Assembly: GCF_016679925.1 (NCBI RefSeq)
Contig: NZ_JAEQBW010000001.1
Span: 372,001 to 436,000 of the forward strand
Length of the DNA stretch: 64,000 bases
Source of the DNA: Marivirga aurantiaca
GTDB taxonomy: Bacteria; Bacteroidota; Bacteroidia; Cytophagales; Cyclobacteriaceae
Reading direction: 5' to 3'
Part shown: piece by piece, positions 53,360 through 63,249 of the stretch
Layout of the letters: every line of letters starts with the position of its first letter
Numbering within the stretch: the first letter of the stretch is position 1
Notes under the pieces: generated by a model
What the model saw: the letters and a program-made list of their open reading frames with translations, nothing else
What the model was told of the DNA's origin: nothing
Databases searched by the model: none
Translations under genes and position numbers: made by a program

Positions 53360-54364
53360 ATGACTGAGATTAGAAATAACTGGACAAAGGAAGAAATAGA
53401 AAAAATATATAATCAACCGATTTTAGAACTGATTTACAATGCAGCTACTGTACACAGGGAATATAATGACCCACAGGAAGTGCAGGTTTGTACACTCCTT
53501 AGTGTGAAAACCGGTGGTTGCCCTGAAGACTGTTCATATTGCCCTCAGGCTGCTCGTTACCATACTGATGTTAAAGTGCACAAATTACTCCCAAAAGAGC
53601 AGGTTTTGGAAAGTGCCAGAACTGCAAAAGAAAATGGGAGCACCCGTTTTTGTATGGGAGCTGCCTGGCGAGAAGTACGCGACAACCGTGATTTCGATAG
53701 CGTACTGGAAATGGTAAAAGGCATTAATGCAATGGATATGGAAGTTTGCTGTACTTTGGGTATGCTGACAGAATCCCAGGCAGAGAAATTGAAAGAAGCA
53801 GGTTTGTATGCTTACAATCATAACTTGGATACCTCAGAAGAGCATTATGAGGATATCATCAGTACAAGAACTTATGGTGACAGGCTTGATACTATTGGTG
53901 CAGTGCGTAAAGCTAAAATTTCTGTTTGTTCAGGGGGAATTATAGGTTTAGGCGAACAACATAAAGACAGAGTAGGCATGTTGCACACTTTGGCTACTAT
54001 GGAAGAGCATCCTGAATCTGTACCGGTAAATGCATTGGTGCCTGTAGAGGGAACTCCACTTGAAAAACAACCTAAAGTTTCTGTTTGGGAAATGGTGAGG
54101 ATGATAGCTACTGCCAGAATTATTATGCCTAAGGCAATGGTTCGATTATCAGCCGGAAGGGTTAGGATGAGCCAGGAAGAACAAGCACTCTGTTTTATGG
54201 CCGGTGCTAACTCTATTTTTGCAGGTGATAAATTATTGACCACTCCTAATCCTGAAGTGAATGAAGATGCGGAGTTATTCCAGGTGCTTAATCTGAAGCC
54301 CAGAGCTTCATTCAAGGACAAAGAAAGAACTGTAGAATTTCAGCAGATTCCGACAGTGAGTTAA
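53360..54364 (+). CDS. bioB: Biotin synthase
   Basis: 334 residues. A radical-SAM enzyme that inserts sulfur into dethiobiotin. The 4Fe-4S motif is Cys54, Cys58, Cys61 in [12 protein letters not shown]. Further signatures: [41 protein letters not shown] and the C-terminal [19 protein letters not shown]. It provides biotin for AccB. A terminator follows at 54391. Confidence 0.97.
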   Translation: MTEIRNNWTKEEIEKIYNQPILELIYNAATVHREYNDPQEVQVCTLLSVKTGGCPEDCSYCPQAARYHTDVKVHKLLPKEQVLESARTAKENGSTRFCMGAAWREVRDNRDFDSVLEMVKGINAMDMEVCCTLGMLTESQAEKLKEAGLYAYNHNLDTSEEHYEDIISTRTYGDRLDTIGAVRKAKISVCSGGIIGLGEQHKDRVGMLHTLATMEEHPESVPVNALVPVEGTPLEKQPKVSVWEMVRMIATARIIMPKAMVRLSAGRVRMSQEEQALCFMAGANSIFAGDKLLTTPNPEVNEDAELFQVLNLKPRASFKDKERTVEFQQIPTVS

Positions 54365-54390
54365 TAAAGATATTGTTACTATTTATTAGG

Positions 54391-54436
54391 AATGGATAAT
54401 AGAGGCTATGAATGATCTCTATTATCCATTTTTTAT
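54391..54436 (+). terminator. Intrinsic terminator after bioB
   Basis: A 14-bp perfect stem, AATGGATAATAGAG (54391-54404) with CTCTATTATCCATT (54417-54430), loop of 12 nt, followed by a T-rich run. Confidence 0.9.
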
Positions 54437-54513
54437 TTTAGCCCAATTCCAATTTTTTCTATTAACTTACCCTTTCATAAATAATATTACCACAAATTTT
54501 AGCTTAACCAAGC

Positions 54514-56190
54514 ATGAAAAATCTTCTTCAAATTTCACTAATCTTATTATTCATTTTTGGATGTCAATCTACTCCTAATGAAACGACTAATAAAAGCCGG
54601 AAAACAAAAGCTCCTTTTATGTGGGAAAATGCTACTGTATATTTCCTTTTAGCAGATCGATTTAACAATGCAGACTCCACTAACGATATTAACTTTGGAC
54701 GACAGCCTGACGGGGCACCGCTAAGGAGTTTCATGGGTGGGGATATCAAAGGAATTACTGAAAAAATTAAGTCAGGCTATTTTACTGATTTAGGGGTCAA
54801 TGCCATCTGGATGAATCCATTAGTTGAGCAGATCCATGGATCGGTGGATGAGGGCACAGGAAAATCCTACGGCTTTCATGGCTACTGGACAAAAGACTGG
54901 ACTGCTTTGGATCCTAATTTTGGTACGATGGAGGATTTGCAAAAATTAGTAAAAACAGCACATGAACATGGCATCCGGATTTTGTTGGATGTTGTAATGA
55001 ATCATACAGGGCCCGTTACCGAACTGGATCCACAGTGGCCTACTGACTGGGTGAGAACTGGTCCGCAGTGTACCTATCAGGACTGGGAATCAACAGTAAA
55101 ATGTACTTTGGTAGAAAACCTGCCAGATATTCTTACAGAAAGTGAAGAACCAGTTGATTTGCCTCAACATTTGTTGGATAAATGGGAAAGTGAAGGAAGG
55201 TTGGAGCAAGAGCTGAAAGAACTGGATGAGTTTTTTGAAAGAACGGGTTACCCGAGAGCACCTAAATACTACATTATTAAGTGGTTAATTGATTATGTGA
55301 GAGCTTTGGGGATTGATGGATTCCGGGTAGATACGGTAAAGCATACTGAGGCCGGTATTTGGGCTGAATTATATGCAGAAGCATTAAAAGCCCTGGAAGA
55401 TTGGAAAAAAGAAAATCCTAATGAGAAATTGGATGATTTACCATTTTATATGGTAGGAGAGATATATAATTACTCTATCCATGATGGTTTAAATTATACC
55501 TATGATGGTGATACTGCTATTAACTTTTTTGCAGAGGGCTTTCACAGTATGATTAATTTTTCTTTAAAATGGGAGTTGGCGCAAAAGCCGTTAGAGGAAG
55601 TTTTTAGTAATTACGCACAAATTCTGAATGAGGGAGAATTGAAAGAGAAGTCAGTACTCAACTATCTTTCTTCTCATGATGATGGCAATCCTTTTGATGC
55701 CGAGAGAAAAAATGTATTTAATACTGCTGCTTATTTACTTTTAAGCCCGGGGGCAGCACAAGTTTACTATGGAGATGAAACTGCCAGGTATCTTAATGCG
55801 GAAGCTTCAGGTGACGCCAAATTACGCTCATTTATGAATTGGGGAGATTTAGAGCAAGACGTGCAAAGAGATGGTTACAGTGTGAAAGAGATTCACCAGC
55901 ATTGGCAAAAATTAGGTCAGTTCAGGAATAATCATCCGGCAATTGGAGCGGGAAGGCATCAGAAAATCAATGATAAACCTTATACCTTCACTAGAAACTA
56001 CTCAAAAGATGGTTTTACAGATAAAGTAATAGTGGTAATAGATGGTAAGCCAGGACCAATTTCAGTAATGAATGTTTTTGCTGATGGAGATGAAGTAAGA
56101 AACTTTTATACAGGAGAAATAGCCACTGTGAAAGATCAGACTCTGACTTATGAAAAAGCAGGAAAATTGATGTTGTTGGAAATCATCTGA
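54514..56190 (+). CDS. Exported alpha-amylase family (GH13) lipoprotein
   Basis: 558 residues. Lipoprotein signal MKNLLQISLILLFIFGC (Cys17). The GH13 barrel motifs are in order: DVVMNHTG, GFRVDTVKH with nucleophile Asp273, MVGEIYN with acid/base Glu316, and LSSHDDGNPF with Asp389. It hydrolyses or rearranges alpha-glucans at the cell surface or periplasm. The long insertion around 175-245 (PDILTESEEPVDL, LEQELKELDEFFERTG) lies between barrel motifs. It is monocistronic and not in a SusCD-type starch locus. Confidence 0.93.
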   Translation: MKNLLQISLILLFIFGCQSTPNETTNKSRKTKAPFMWENATVYFLLADRFNNADSTNDINFGRQPDGAPLRSFMGGDIKGITEKIKSGYFTDLGVNAIWMNPLVEQIHGSVDEGTGKSYGFHGYWTKDWTALDPNFGTMEDLQKLVKTAHEHGIRILLDVVMNHTGPVTELDPQWPTDWVRTGPQCTYQDWESTVKCTLVENLPDILTESEEPVDLPQHLLDKWESEGRLEQELKELDEFFERTGYPRAPKYYIIKWLIDYVRALGIDGFRVDTVKHTEAGIWAELYAEALKALEDWKKENPNEKLDDLPFYMVGEIYNYSIHDGLNYTYDGDTAINFFAEGFHSMINFSLKWELAQKPLEEVFSNYAQILNEGELKEKSVLNYLSSHDDGNPFDAERKNVFNTAAYLLLSPGAAQVYYGDETARYLNAEASGDAKLRSFMNWGDLEQDVQRDGYSVKEIHQHWQKLGQFRNNHPAIGAGRHQKINDKPYTFTRNYSKDGFTDKVIVVIDGKPGPISVMNVFADGDEVRNFYTGEIATVKDQTLTYEKAGKLMLLEII

Positions 56191-56197
56191 CAACTAT

Positions 56198-56246
56198 AGT
56201 TATATAAACCCGCAAGATTTTCAAAATCTTGCGGGTTTATATAACT
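56198..56246. terminator. Bidirectional terminator, perfect 24-bp stem
   Basis: Left arm 56198-56221 and right arm 56223-56246 are fully complementary around a single C (core AAACCCGCAAGATTTT). It lies between the converging amylase (+) and menB (-) genes; its last base overlaps the menB stop codon. Confidence 0.9.
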
Positions 56247-57091
56247 TAATTGCTCACCCTTTTAAACTTGTTAAAATCAGGTTTTCTTTTTTCAAGGAAT
56301 GCATTTCTGCCCTCTTTGGCTTCTTCTGTCATGTAAGCCAGACGAGTGGCCTCACCGGCAAAAACCTGTTGACCTACCATGCCGTCATCTGTGGCATTGA
56401 AAGCAAATTTCAACATTCTAATAGATAGAGGAGACTTTTCCAATATTTCCTGAGCCCACTGGTAGGCAGTGTCTTCCAGCTCTGCATGGGGAACAACGGC
56501 ATTTACCATTCCCATATCAAAGGCTTCCTGTGCTGAGTAATTTCTACCCAAAAAGAAGATTTCCCTGGCTCTTTTCTGACCCACCATTTTAGCCAAATAG
56601 GCTGACCCATAACCGCCATCGAAGCTGGTTACATCTGCATCGGTTTGTTTAAAAATTGCATGTTCTTTACTGGCTAAAGTCATATCACAAACAACATGCA
56701 AACTATGTCCGCCACCAACAGCCCAGCCGGGAACAACGGCAATCACCACTTTTGGCATAAAGCGGATTAAGCGCTGCACTTCCAGGATGTTCAATCTGGC
56801 TACACCGTCATCTCCTACATAGCCTTGTTCGCCACGCGCTTTTTGATCGCCCCCACTGCAAAAGGCGTAAATACCATCTTTAGGGGAAGGCCCCTCGGCA
56901 GATAGTAATACTACTCCAATTTCATCGTCTTCCCGGGCATGCAATAAAGCATCAAATAATTCTGATGTGGTTTTTGGGCGGAAGGCATTACGCACTTCAG
57001 GTCTGTTGAAAGCAATTCTAGCTACATTTCCAGCTCTTTTATAAGTGATATCAGTATATTCTTTTACGGTAGTCCAGGTGATGTTATTCAT
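56246..57091 (-). CDS. menB: 1,4-dihydroxy-2-naphthoyl-CoA synthase
   Basis: 281 residues, crotonase fold. It closes the second ring in menaquinone synthesis. Family signatures: GRxxRNAFRPKT-type N-terminus (RPEVRNAFRPKTTSEL), the oxyanion segments YAFCSGGDQKARGEQGY and VVPGWAVGGGHSLHVVCD, and DVTSFDGGYGSAYLAK. It overlaps menD by 4 nt (ATGA), so the pair is co-translated. Its product feeds the quinol pool used by ActC. Confidence 0.97.
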   Translation of the reverse strand: MNNITWTTVKEYTDITYKRAGNVARIAFNRPEVRNAFRPKTTSELFDALLHAREDDEIGVVLLSAEGPSPKDGIYAFCSGGDQKARGEQGYVGDDGVARLNILEVQRLIRFMPKVVIAVVPGWAVGGGHSLHVVCDMTLASKEHAIFKQTDADVTSFDGGYGSAYLAKMVGQKRAREIFFLGRNYSAQEAFDMGMVNAVVPHAELEDTAYQWAQEILEKSPLSIRMLKFAFNATDDGMVGQQVFAGEATRLAYMTEEAKEGRNAFLEKRKPDFNKFKRVSN

Positions 57092-58782
57092 GATTTAAGA
57101 TGGTTTTTAAAGTCTTCAAATATTTGTTGATTATGCTTGCTGTTTGATTTTATTTCTAAAATAACGGTAGATTTTGTTTGATAAAATGTTTCCAGATGGT
57201 CTTCTAAAATGGAGTAAGAATCAGCTTCTAAATGTAAAATGTTAAATTCTTTACACAAGCTTTTTGCATTGAGCATTTGCCTGGTTTCAAAAAATTCTTC
57301 GAGTTCAGCTTGTTCCTGTGGGCCTGTAATCATTCGAAAAATGGACCCACCCTGATTGTTTATAAGGATAATTTTTAAGTTGTTATAAGCATAGTTGTGC
57401 CAAAATGCATTTCTATCATAAAAGAAGGCTACGTCACCTGTAATGAGGAAATGTTGCTTTTCATTTGCTGCAAGCGCATGCCCCATCGCGGTGCTGTTGG
57501 AGCCATCAATCCCGCTGGTGCCTCGGTTGGCCCATACCTTTATCTTGTTGTCAGGGTTTAAACCTATGAAATTGGCGTAGCGTACACTCAGACTGTTGGC
57601 TAAGTGTAAATTGCTTTCTTTTGGTAAGCCCTTCATTATAAAATTGAGCGCTGAGAATTCATTAAAGATCTTTTGCTCTGTTAAAAAATCAGCAGTTTTT
57701 TCATGACTCTCCTCATTACTTTGTCTCCATATCTCCAAAAAACCAGACGGCTTTTCTACTGCTTTCTCAAATAAGGATAGAAAATTAACAGGGGAAGCCG
57801 TAATCAGTTGTTTCAAAGAATGGAATGGATCAGCTAAAAAGGAGCGTTCCACCGAAACATGCCACTGATTAGAAACATTCTTTCTGAGAAATAATTTCAG
57901 GTTTTTGGAAATGATAGATTTTCCAAAACTAATCAGGAGCTCGGGAATATGTGTTTCATCAGTTGCTGTATGATGGTTCATACAGATACTATCCGGTAAG
58001 GTTACAGCATTTTTTAAAGTATGTCCGTTGGAAATAACATCAGCAAATACAGGAATATTTAAGCGCTGTGAAACTGTGTCAACCAATTCCAGAAACAAAT
58101 CAGAATAATCATCCTGCCCCAATAGGAAGGCGATCCTGGACTTTTTAGCAAATTCACCTAAGAGTTTTTCCGCAGCATTTGTTGATAATTGAGTTTCAAC
58201 AGTGCTTTTTATCATAATTGGTACATCCTTGTTATAGCTCCACTCAGAACCTTGTGTAGGATAAAAGGGCTCACGAAAAGGAATATTCAGATGTACAGGT
58301 CCGGGAGCATCTGAATTACATTCCATAATTGCCTCATTTACCATTCTATAGGCGTGCATTCGGACATCCTGATGTGAGAGGTCTATGGGTAAATGGTAAC
58401 TCTTCTTAGCATGTTTTCCGAAAATATTTTCCTGCCGAATGGTCTGCCCGTCCCATTGATCTATCCATTCCGGTGGCCTGTCTGCTGTAATCACTAATAG
58501 TGGAACTTCCTGAAAAAAGGCTTCAGCTACTGCGGGGGCATAGTTTAAGGCAGCAGAGCCTGAGGTGCAAATCAATGCTACAGGATTTTTATCTGCCTGC
58601 GCCATTCCTAATCCGATAAAGGCTGCTGAGCGTTCATCGCTGATAGAAAAGCATTCGAATTGAGGATGCCGGCTGAACGCCAGGGTTAAAGGGGCATTTC
58701 TGCTTCCGGGTGAAATAATAGCTTTCCTGATACCAAGCTGGCTACATATTTCTGCTATATTGTTAATGGATATTTGTGACAT
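57088..58782 (-). CDS. menD: SEPHCHC synthase MenD
   Basis: 564 residues, a thiamine-diphosphate enzyme. It adds a 2-oxoglutarate-derived unit to isochorismate, the first committed menaquinone step. Signatures: ISPGSRNAPLTLAFSRHP near 20, DERSAAFIGLGMA (with the catalytic Glu/Arg region), ICTSGSAALNYAPAVAEAF, the ThDP stretch GDVAFFYDRNAFWH, and NNQGGSIF. Length is normal. Upstream of menB in one unit. Confidence 0.95.
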   Translation of the reverse strand: MSQISINNIAEICSQLGIRKAIISPGSRNAPLTLAFSRHPQFECFSISDERSAAFIGLGMAQADKNPVALICTSGSAALNYAPAVAEAFFQEVPLLVITADRPPEWIDQWDGQTIRQENIFGKHAKKSYHLPIDLSHQDVRMHAYRMVNEAIMECNSDAPGPVHLNIPFREPFYPTQGSEWSYNKDVPIMIKSTVETQLSTNAAEKLLGEFAKKSRIAFLLGQDDYSDLFLELVDTVSQRLNIPVFADVISNGHTLKNAVTLPDSICMNHHTATDETHIPELLISFGKSIISKNLKLFLRKNVSNQWHVSVERSFLADPFHSLKQLITASPVNFLSLFEKAVEKPSGFLEIWRQSNEESHEKTADFLTEQKIFNEFSALNFIMKGLPKESNLHLANSLSVRYANFIGLNPDNKIKVWANRGTSGIDGSNSTAMGHALAANEKQHFLITGDVAFFYDRNAFWHNYAYNNLKIILINNQGGSIFRMITGPQEQAELEEFFETRQMLNAKSLCKEFNILHLEADSYSILEDHLETFYQTKSTVILEIKSNSKHNQQIFEDFKNHLKS

Positions 58783-58808
58783 AATTAGGTGGCAATTTAA
58801 CCAACTAT

Positions 58809-59621
58809 TTATTCATCCAATGGCTTTAATTCAGGATATTTTAAACCTTTTGTACTTTTTAGAAATGCCTTCACCCAGCCAACCTGAATTTTAGCCTCTA
58901 CTTTTAGGGGGATTTTATTTTGATCATCTGTCACCCATACCGTCATATCCTCCCCACCATCGAAAATAGTACCCTCCACGAGTAAGGCACTGAATTTTAT
59001 GCTTTTATACCTTTCTCCGGATGGCATTTCCATTATTTCCTTGCCCAAATAACGGACAAAAAGGTTATGAACTTTCCCGTCTACAATTAAATTGAAAGGA
59101 ATCTTTTCATTGATAGTGTAAGGAGAGAAATCCAGGTTTCTTGCATAATAAATAGCAGTAAGTACATCAAATATACAATCGTTGTATGGTATAGTCTTTT
59201 CTACTTTTTCTTCTTGCTTTGATGTAATGATGGAGGATCGGATTGTTTTTGTTTCCTTGTTAAACCAGTATTTTTCACTGACTTTGTAGCCGCCTTCGTT
59301 TGTGTTTCTGTGAAAATATAAAGGTTTAAGTTGTTGTATAGTGCCTATGGCATCAAAAGAATCCCGTACTTTATACACCCAATCCCATTTAGGCATGGAA
59401 CGGCCGTAACCTTGGAACCAATAGGCATCTTTTCCTTCCCATTTGGCATCTTCCACCGCAAACTTTACTTCAGCAGCATCTACCCAAATAAAACCCCAAT
59501 TGTACTTTACGTCATACCAGATCACCTCCCCGGATTGGTAAGCTGTTTTTTGTGGAAGACATTGTGACTTTCCCTGATAGGGTATTAACAAGAAGAGAAA
59601 ACTGAGAATTATGTATTTCAT
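58809..59621 (-). CDS. DUF3108 exported protein
   Basis: 270 residues. Signal peptide MKYIILSFLFLLIPYQGKSQ, then a DUF3108 domain: SGEVIWYDVKYNWGFIWVDAAEV near the start, KYWFNKETKTIRSSI in the middle and MTVWVTDDQNKIPLKVEAKI at the end. The family is of unknown function, probably beta-rich and periplasmic or lipid-linked. It lies 26 nt upstream of menD on the same strand. 59622-59904 before the symporter holds no supported gene. Confidence 0.88.
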   Translation of the reverse strand: MKYIILSFLFLLIPYQGKSQCLPQKTAYQSGEVIWYDVKYNWGFIWVDAAEVKFAVEDAKWEGKDAYWFQGYGRSMPKWDWVYKVRDSFDAIGTIQQLKPLYFHRNTNEGGYKVSEKYWFNKETKTIRSSIITSKQEEKVEKTIPYNDCIFDVLTAIYYARNLDFSPYTINEKIPFNLIVDGKVHNLFVRYLGKEIMEMPSGERYKSIKFSALLVEGTIFDGGEDMTVWVTDDQNKIPLKVEAKIQVGWVKAFLKSTKGLKYPELKPLDE

Positions 59622-59904
59622 TAAATTGCTAAACGTTTGGAGGTTAAAATGTTTTCAATAATGATAAATTATAAAAAATGGTTGAATAGGATGGTATTAA
59701 TAGAGGCTTTACCTGTTAGTTATAGTTTTATTAACTCCTAATTAAAATCAATTGACATTTAAACTATTCCCAATATGTGATATTTATTCCAAACATTATT
59801 TAAGAAAATTAATTTATACTGATTTGACATTTATATAAAAGAGGTTATTTGGTTTTGTAGTAGCAATAGTTTATTACTTTAGCACTTTATTCAACAGCGT
59901 TTTC

Positions 59905-61260
59905 ATGACATTAGAAATTATATTCAAGGCATTTGGTAATTTTATGTGGGGTAGTCCTCTTTTAATATTACTAATGGGAGGAGGTCTTTTTTTTCTTTTA
60001 TATTCCCGTTTTTTACCTTTTCGTTATTTCAGACATGCCATTCAGATATTAAGGGGGAAGTATGATGGAGAGAAAGGAGAAGGGGATATCAACCATTATC
60101 AGGCACTTTCTACTGCCCTGGCGGCTACAGTAGGTATGGGTAATATAAGTGGGGTGGCAGTAGCCATAACAATGGGTGGTCCCGGAGCTATATTCTGGAT
60201 GTGGGTTAGCGCATTTGTTGGCATGGCTACTAAATTCTTTACCTGTACTTTGGCTGTAATGTATCGTGGAAAGGATTCTTTAGGCCAATTACAAGGGGGA
60301 CCTATGTATGTCATTCGAGAAGGGTTAGGTAAGAAATGGCAGCCTTTGGCAGTATTGTTTTGTGTGGCAGGAATGTTTGGAACTATTCCCAGTTTTCAGT
60401 CCAATCAATTGACAGCTGCGTTGGGAGAGGGGTTGCTTATCCCTTTAGGTGTAGAAATGACTTTTGCAGTACGTATTACTATTGGTATTATACTGGCTAT
60501 TATTGTAGCCATGGTGATGTTGGGTGGAATCAAAAGGATTGGCACAGTAGCAGGAAGTTTGGTACCTATCATGGTTGGCCTTTATGTAATTGCTGTTGTG
60601 GCTATTTTAGTTCTTAATTATCAGGTTGTACCTGAAAACCTGACTTTAATTTTCACAGATGCTTTTACGGCAGATTCAGTATTAGGTGGTGCAGTGGGGG
60701 CTATTATCATAGCAGGGGCCAGGCGTGCGGCCTTTTCCAATGAAGCTGGTATTGGTACAGCGCCCATGGCACACGGAGCTGCTAAAACAAATGAGCCAAT
60801 CCGTGAAGGTTTGGTAGCAATGTTGGGACCTGCCATTGATACCATAGTAGTATGTACTATGACTGCTTTGGCCATTTTAATTACAGGTATTTGGCAGGAA
60901 CATACAGAGGGAGTAAGTGGAGTTACCCTTACCATCAAAGCCTTTGACGATTCTCTTTATGGAGGACGGTTTATTTTAATGATAGCATTAGTGACATTCG
61001 CCATTACTTCATTGTTTAGCTATTCATACTATGGAGGGAAATGTTTTTCTTACCTTTTCGGAGCAGAATATATTCGCTATTACCAGTATTTTTATATTGG
61101 TATGGTAGTTTGGGGATCAGTTACATCACTAGGTGCTGTGATAGGCCTGATAGATGGAATGTATGCGCTAATGGCATTTCCCACAATGATTTCAGCTTTA
61201 CTACTGTCACCAAAAGTGATCGCGGCAGCTAAGGTGTATTTTAAGAAAGTGGATATATAG
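59905..61260 (+). CDS. Alanine/glycine:cation symporter (AGCS family)
   Basis: 451 residues with about eleven helices. AGCS family marks: ALAATVGMGNISGVAVAI near 70, GGPGAIFWMWVSAFVGMATK, the GPMYVIREGLG stretch and the AFSNEAGIGTAPMAHGAA region. These carriers import alanine, glycine or serine with Na+. Length is normal. A strong terminator follows 14 nt after the stop. Confidence 0.95.
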   Translation: MTLEIIFKAFGNFMWGSPLLILLMGGGLFFLLYSRFLPFRYFRHAIQILRGKYDGEKGEGDINHYQALSTALAATVGMGNISGVAVAITMGGPGAIFWMWVSAFVGMATKFFTCTLAVMYRGKDSLGQLQGGPMYVIREGLGKKWQPLAVLFCVAGMFGTIPSFQSNQLTAALGEGLLIPLGVEMTFAVRITIGIILAIIVAMVMLGGIKRIGTVAGSLVPIMVGLYVIAVVAILVLNYQVVPENLTLIFTDAFTADSVLGGAVGAIIIAGARRAAFSNEAGIGTAPMAHGAAKTNEPIREGLVAMLGPAIDTIVVCTMTALAILITGIWQEHTEGVSGVTLTIKAFDDSLYGGRFILMIALVTFAITSLFSYSYYGGKCFSYLFGAEYIRYYQYFYIGMVVWGSVTSLGAVIGLIDGMYALMAFPTMISALLLSPKVIAAAKVYFKKVDI

Positions 61261-61274
61261 ATTTAATAGGCATA

Positions 61275-61304
61275 AAAAAGGCAACTGATCTCAGTTGCCT
61301 TTTT
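61275..61304. terminator. Bidirectional terminator after the symporter gene
   Basis: A perfect 14-bp stem, AAAAAGGCAACTGA (61275-61288) and TCAGTTGCCTTTTT (61291-61304), with a 2-nt loop and T-tracts on both strands. It also fits the end of the - strand fragment beginning at 61326. Confidence 0.9.
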
Positions 61305-61325
61305 GGGATAGAATTTTTAAAATCT

Positions 61326-61839
61326 TTATTCAGGACAAGTAGTTGCTGTAAAAGCAGGATTTCCATCATTGCCTACAGTCATTCTCCAGCAGTTACCGTC
61401 AGGAGAAGTCATAATAACACCCTTTGTGGCATCTTCTATATAAATATCTCCTTCAGTTACATGAAGTTTTGATTTAGGTGTTGTAGTTCTAATACCTACA
61501 TTGCCGCTGGATTTCACTGTCATTAAGTCTTAAAGGTTGTTTTGGATTTGTAAGATATCCGAATTTACTAAGAGGCTAAATTTCCCACCCCCTTAAAAGT
61601 ATTGCCCTTGAATTTTCAAGGGCAGAAGAGGGAGTTATTGTTAATACAATTCCAGGGAAATAATCATGAGTTGATCTTGCAGAAATCCTTGCCTGAAAAT
61701 CACCATCATAAAGTGTTAAGTTGATTAGGTTCAAAACCCCGTCATTTCTATTTAACGATATTTCAATATCTTTTTCATTGCCCGTGGTATGTTGTGAAAT
61801 ATCTAATACTGAATTTGGGCTTTCATTTCCAATACTCAC
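61326..61839 (-). pseudogene. Decayed tail-fibre/adhesin-like gene, two fragments
   Basis: Two - strand fragments resemble Bacteroidota tail-fibre or S74-like proteins. 61576-61839 carries VSIGNESPNSVLDIS, and 61326-61523 carries SSGNVGIRTTTPKSKLHVTEGD and ends GNCWRMTVGNDG...CPE. In this family such VGIG(T/N)xxP segments belong to one long protein. The downstream fragment's frame stays open upstream into the tail of the first except for a TAA about 9 nt before its ATG; joining the first fragment needs a frameshift. No signal peptide or N-terminal part is present. A gene remnant is the best reading. Confidence 0.65.
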
Positions 61840-61872
61840 ATAATCCTTCAGTAAAATTAATAAATGGCGGAT

Positions 61873-63240
61873 TCAAATCATTTTCTGCATTATTTCAAAA
61901 TCAAATTGTCCGAAAACCCCAAAGGCACTTTTTTGATCCACTACTATATGACTTATCTTTCCTGAAGCCATTTTTTTATTTTTAAGTAGATTTTCCACTG
62001 TGGATAATACTATTCCACCCGCACTTTTATATAAAGCTTCTCTTTCAAGTTTAGTGAATTTTTCCTGATCCAGTATGGGCTGAAGAGTGGCTCCATTGTG
62101 CTGGTAATACATTCTGTTATCAGGTCTTACACTCATTACAGTATCAGATTTAAATAACATTAATGTATCTATCGCCTCATCAATAGTTTCATATTCAAGA
62201 AAAGGATATTCAATGGAAATAGTCATTACTGCTTCAATATTTTTATAATGATCTTTTTCAATTTTCAATACCTGCTCTATGGTATCATATAATGTCTGGT
62301 TAGGAGCAGAAAATAATTTAGGTCTTTCAATTATGCTTATTTTATCAAATTCAGAAAAATGCTTCTTAGCATAATTGATTATTTCCTGATCGGAAGAAGA
62401 GATTACAATTTTTTCTATTTTAGATGATTTGAGGCATTCTTTCACTTTCATCGACAGCAAACTTTTACCATTAATTTCATGTAAGGGTAAATTTACATCT
62501 CCTATAAAAGTATTCCTGACCGGAATAATGCCAATTGTAAAAGGAGTGACAAAATTCTCCTTTACAAAAACAGATTTAATCTGCTTTCTGGTTGCTAAAA
62601 TCTTCTCTTCATTAGTGGTAAGATTGCTACCGTGTCTTCTATAAGAAAATAGAGGCGTATTGATGTTGCCTACTTTGTGATGAGTCACAAACTTAATCCA
62701 AAGATCATAGCCGTCCTGACAAGTAAAGCTTTCATTATATCCTCCCAATTCTTTTAAGAATTGAAGTCTTATCATTGTGCAGGCACCATGAGCGGGTTGA
62801 TCATAAAGTGAAACTTCTTTTTCAAAATTATGACGTTGCTCTATCCCTGTTCTATTTCCTTCAGCATCAACATAGTAGTAGTCAGGAAAAACCAAGCCTA
62901 ATTCATCATCGCTTTCAAGGGCTAAACTCATTTTTTCCAAGGCCTCTTTTTCCAGAAAGTCATCAGCATCCAAGCGCATTAAGTACTTCCCATTTGCAGC
63001 GCGCATGGCTATATTATTAGTGATATTCAGTCCTTTGTTGTTTTGATATATCACCGTTATTTTCGGATGCTCTCTAAATTGCTCAATAATTTCTCTGCTA
63101 TTATCAGTTGAACCATCATCAATAATTAGCAATTCAAAATCCTGAAGAGTTTGGTTTAAAACACTTTCAATGGATTGCTTCAAATACTTATCATAATTAT
63201 GATTAGTTATATAAACAGAAATAAGTTGACTTGAATCCAT
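61873..63240 (-). CDS. Fusion of a family 2 glycosyltransferase and a CMP-sugar cytidylyltransferase-like domain
   Basis: 455 residues. Residues 1-240 form a GT2 domain: ISVYITNHNYDKYLKQSIES, LLIIDDGSTDNS, MRLDADDFLEKEAL (DxD) and TCQDGYDLW. Residues from about 245 resemble CMP-acylneuraminate synthetases: IIPVRNTFIGDVNLPLHEIN, then KIEKIVISSSDQEI. The usual nucleotide loop of that family has PARxGSKGxxxKN; here it is PVRNTFIGDVNLP, so activity is uncertain. The fusion could build and transfer a sugar of the nonulosonate kind. It is 9 nt after the methyltransferase gene in a likely surface-glycan locus. Confidence 0.8.
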   Translation of the reverse strand: MDSSQLISVYITNHNYDKYLKQSIESVLNQTLQDFELLIIDDGSTDNSREIIEQFREHPKITVIYQNNKGLNITNNIAMRAANGKYLMRLDADDFLEKEALEKMSLALESDDELGLVFPDYYYVDAEGNRTGIEQRHNFEKEVSLYDQPAHGACTMIRLQFLKELGGYNESFTCQDGYDLWIKFVTHHKVGNINTPLFSYRRHGSNLTTNEEKILATRKQIKSVFVKENFVTPFTIGIIPVRNTFIGDVNLPLHEINGKSLLSMKVKECLKSSKIEKIVISSSDQEIINYAKKHFSEFDKISIIERPKLFSAPNQTLYDTIEQVLKIEKDHYKNIEAVMTISIEYPFLEYETIDEAIDTLMLFKSDTVMSVRPDNRMYYQHNGATLQPILDQEKFTKLEREALYKSAGGIVLSTVENLLKNKKMASGKISHIVVDQKSAFGVFGQFDFEIMQKMI

Positions 63241-63249
63241 AGATTTTAA

